DNA of 64,000 nt, from NCBI GenBank assembly GCA_029259595.1, contig JAJDEW010000105.1:17312-81311 (forward strand), written 5' to 3'. The position numbers and the translations under genes were made by a program. The DNA comes from Planctomycetota bacterium. Lineage in GTDB: Bacteria; Planctomycetota; UBA1135; GCA-002686595. Positions 62,180 through 64,000 of this stretch are shown here, piece after piece; the stretch's first letter is position 1; every line of letters begins with the position of its first letter. The notes below the pieces were generated by a model. That model saw only the letters and a program-made list of their open reading frames with translations, was not told the origin of the DNA and made no database searches.

Positions 62180-62244
62180 GGGCGTTCGTCGGCGCGGTGT
62201 CGGGGACCGTCGAGTCCCGAAACTAGCGCGACTGCGAAAGCCCA

Positions 62245-62281
62245 TGCGGATATTTCCGCAGGTCATGCGGATTTTTACGCA
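62245..62281. promoter_or_regulatory. Paired operator-like palindromes upstream of blaI
   Basis: TGCGGATATTTCCGCA at 62245-62260 is a perfect 6-4-6 palindrome, and TGCGGATTTTTACGCA at 62266-62281 is an imperfect copy. Both are preceded by CA, and the starts are exactly 21 bp apart, two helical turns. BlaI-type repressors bind paired dyads in this way. The site stands in the 143-bp gap upstream of blaI, after the stop of hemL. Confidence 0.72.
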
Positions 62282-62322
62282 CACGCTCCTCCGAGCGGGC
62301 TGCCGGGCCCAAAAAGTGGCCC

Positions 62323-63606
62323 TCAGAGGCTCGCGAAGGCCTTGCGCGCCGCCGCCACGATCGTCTCGACGGTCTCGATGTCGTGGGCGGTCGACAGAAA
62401 CCAGGTCTCGAAGGGCGACGGTGCCAGCAGCACGCCCTCGTCCAGGAAGGCGTGGAAGAGCCGCGTCCAGCGCTCGCGGTCGGTCGCCAGCACGTCGTCG
62501 AAGCGGCGGACGGGCCGGCTCGAGAGGAAGGGGCAGAGCATCGAGCCCTGCCGGCCGACGTAGAGCGGGACGTCCGCCGCCCGGGCCGCCTCCTCGAGGC
62601 CGGCTTGCAGGCGCGCTCCCGCGGCTTCGAGCCGCGCGTAGGCCGCGTCGTCGAGCGCGCGCAGGGTCGCGATGCCGGCCGCCATCGCCAGCGGATTGCC
62701 CGACAGCGTGCCCGCCTGGTAGACGTTGCCCGCCGGCGACACGCGCTGCATGAGCTCGCGGCGCCCGCCGTACGCGCCGATCGGGAGCCCGCCGCCGATC
62801 ACCTTGCCCAGGGTCACGAGATCGGGGCGCACGCCGCACAGCTCGGTGTAGCCGCCACGCGCGACGCGAAAGCCCGTCATGACCTCGTCGAAGACCAGCA
62901 GCGCGCCGTTCTTGTCGCACAGCTTGCGCAGGCCTTCGAGGAAGCCCGGCTCGGGCGGGACACAGCCCATGTTGCCGGCGACCGGCTCGACGAACAGGCA
63001 GGCGACTTCGTCAGGGTGCGAGGCGAAGGCGCGCGCGACGCTGTCGAGGTCGTTGTACTCCGCGACGAGCGTCTCGGCCGCGAGGTCCTTCGGTACGCCG
63101 GGCGAGTCGGGTGCGCCCAGCGTCAAGGCGCCCGAGCCGGCCTTGACCAGGAACGAGTCGCCGTGGCCGTGGTAGCAGCCGTTGAACTTGATCAGACGTT
63201 CGCGTCCGGTCGCGGCGCGCGCCAGCCGTAGCGCGCTCATCGTCGCCTCGGTCCCCGAGTTCACGCAGCGCAGCATCTCCACGGCCGGCATGCGCTCGGT
63301 GACGAGCCGCGCCAGCTCGTACTCGGCGCGCGTCGGAGCCCCGAAGGCGCTGCCCCGATCGACGGCCGCGTGCAGCGCCGCGGTGACGTCGGGGTGCGCG
63401 TGGCCGAGGATCAGCGGTCCGTAGGCCAACACGAGGTCGATGTAAGAGCGCTCGTCCTCGTCGACGACGCGCGCCCCACTCCCGCTCTTCACGTGCACCG
63501 GCGTGCCGCCCACACCGGCCCAAGCGCGCACGGGGCTGTTCACGCCACCGGGCATCAGGCCTCGCGCCAGCTCGAACAGCTCCTTCGATCGCGGTCGTTC
63601 GTTCAT
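62323..63606 (-). CDS. hemL: Glutamate-1-semialdehyde 2,1-aminomutase
   Basis: A 427-residue PLP enzyme that converts glutamate-1-semialdehyde to 5-aminolevulinate, the C5-pathway entry to tetrapyrroles (heme and B12). Signature parts are ELARGLMPGGVNSPVRAW near the start, VNSGTEATMSALRLARAATGR, FNGCYHGHGD, FDEVMTGFR (PLP Asp) and the Schiff-base lysine K268 in TLGKVIGGGLPIGAYGG. Length equals E. coli HemL. ATG at 63606 is used. The gene follows hemD-like by 31 bp in the same direction, a heme biosynthesis pair. Supply of B12 precursors would also serve nrdJ. Confidence 0.96.
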   Translation of the reverse strand: MNERPRSKELFELARGLMPGGVNSPVRAWAGVGGTPVHVKSGSGARVVDEDERSYIDLVLAYGPLILGHAHPDVTAALHAAVDRGSAFGAPTRAEYELARLVTERMPAVEMLRCVNSGTEATMSALRLARAATGRERLIKFNGCYHGHGDSFLVKAGSGALTLGAPDSPGVPKDLAAETLVAEYNDLDSVARAFASHPDEVACLFVEPVAGNMGCVPPEPGFLEGLRKLCDKNGALLVFDEVMTGFRVARGGYTELCGVRPDLVTLGKVIGGGLPIGAYGGRRELMQRVSPAGNVYQAGTLSGNPLAMAAGIATLRALDDAAYARLEAAGARLQAGLEEAARAADVPLYVGRQGSMLCPFLSSRPVRRFDDVLATDRERWTRLFHAFLDEGVLLAPSPFETWFLSTAHDIETVETIVAAARKAFASL

Positions 63607-63637
63607 GTCGTCGTTCGGTCGTCCGGGCGGATTCGGT

Positions 63638-64000
63638 TCACACGCTCTTCCAGAGCCGGAGGGCCGCCGCGAAGGCGGCCGGGGTCGGCTCGCTGAGCTC
63701 GACCTTGTACTCGAAGCGAGCTCCGCCCGCCTCTGCGAGCGCCGCTTGGGTCGTCGCTCCGATCGCGAAGGCGAGCGCCGGGCTCGGCTTGTCCGTGGTC
63801 GCGCGCCGCGCATGCGCCCGGACGGCCGACGGGCTGGCGAAGAAGATCGCCTCGGCACCCGGCAAGGCCGCTTCGTCCTCGCGCTCGAGCGTCTCATAGG
63901 CGATCGGGTCCTCGACCTCGATGCCCCGCTCGCGCAACTGCCACGCCAGCTCGTCCTGGACGGAACCGCGCGGCCACAGCACCGACTGCCCCCGCTCGAG
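63638..64000 (-). CDS. hemD: Uroporphyrinogen-III synthase-like protein, C-terminal part
   Basis: The frame is open at the right edge, so the N-terminal part is missing. The visible 120 residues match the end of HemD, which closes and inverts ring D of uroporphyrinogen: VLWPRGSVQDELAWQLRERG then VEDPIAYETL, IFFASPSAVRAHA, and AFAIGATTQAALAEAG, all typical strand and loop elements of the second domain. The product would feed heme, siroheme and B12 synthesis, in line with hemL next to it. Confidence 0.85.
   Translation of the reverse strand, partial: LERGQSVLWPRGSVQDELAWQLRERGIEVEDPIAYETLEREDEAALPGAEAIFFASPSAVRAHARRATTDKPSPALAFAIGATTQAALAEAGGARFEYKVELSEPTPAAFAAALRLWKSV

Overview
The window is a 64-kb stretch of high-GC bacterial chromosome. 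No rRNA, tRNA, transposase, phage gene or CRISPR array was recognised. The gene content suggests a member of the Planctomycetota; this is inference, not proof. Supporting traits are many large secreted beta-propeller or FG-GAP-type proteins that share a C-terminal domain, an ECF sigma factor fused to a membrane segment and extracytoplasmic repeats, an M56 peptidase/BlaI pair, a YVTN-propeller/di-heme cytochrome, and a complete set of flagellar hook and ring genes.

Layout. 1-10.4 kb: the 3' end of a secreted FG-GAP protein, an HTTM-like membrane protein with a small partner, a flavin reductase-like protein, gyrA, a coiled-coil lipoprotein, a sigma-54 enhancer-binding regulator, yqeY and a secreted propeller-like protein. 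10.4-19.5 kb: murJ, the B12-dependent ribonucleotide reductase, a secreted lipocalin-like protein, a CDF metal exporter, and a DsbD-type thiol:disulfide transporter whose thioredoxin active site carries an in-frame TGA. 19.5-31.4 kb: a hybrid propeller histidine kinase, feoB and feoA behind a Fur-like box, rpiA with an overlapping N-formylglutamate amidohydrolase-like gene, and the YVTN/di-heme cytochrome.

31.6-49.1 kb is a flagellar rod/hook/ring cluster: fliK-flgD-flgE, then the ECF-fusion gene, then flgF-flgG-flgA-flgH-flgI-flgJ-flgN-flgK-flgL, a small unknown protein and a GNAT acetyltransferase. Most junctions are under 12 bp or overlap. Two near-identical sigma-54 type promoters stand directly in front of fliK and flgF. 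49.1-57.9 kb: a tandem pair of secreted propeller proteins, a GT4 glycosyltransferase, a membrane alkaline-phosphatase-superfamily hydrolase, a sedoheptulose-7-phosphate isomerase-like SIS protein and a membrane-anchored carboxypeptidase-regulatory-repeat protein. 57.9-62.3 kb: a G-quadruplex motif, a secreted HMA protein, a DoxX-like protein, and the M56/BlaI pair, in which the M56 protein carries a roughly 300-residue coiled coil with histidine at one fixed heptad position. 62.3-64 kb: hemL and the 3' part of a hemD-like gene.

The strongest items for follow-up are: (1) the selenocysteine-type DsbD protein, with a UxxC active site and a SECIS-like hairpin; (2) the histidine-heptad M56/BlaI regulator with a paired 21-bp-spaced palindromic operator; (3) the sigma factor/membrane/repeat fusion inside the flagellar cluster; (4) flagellar sigma-54 promoters that would give leaderless or nearly leaderless mRNAs; (5) the C-terminal domain shared by three otherwise different secreted proteins.
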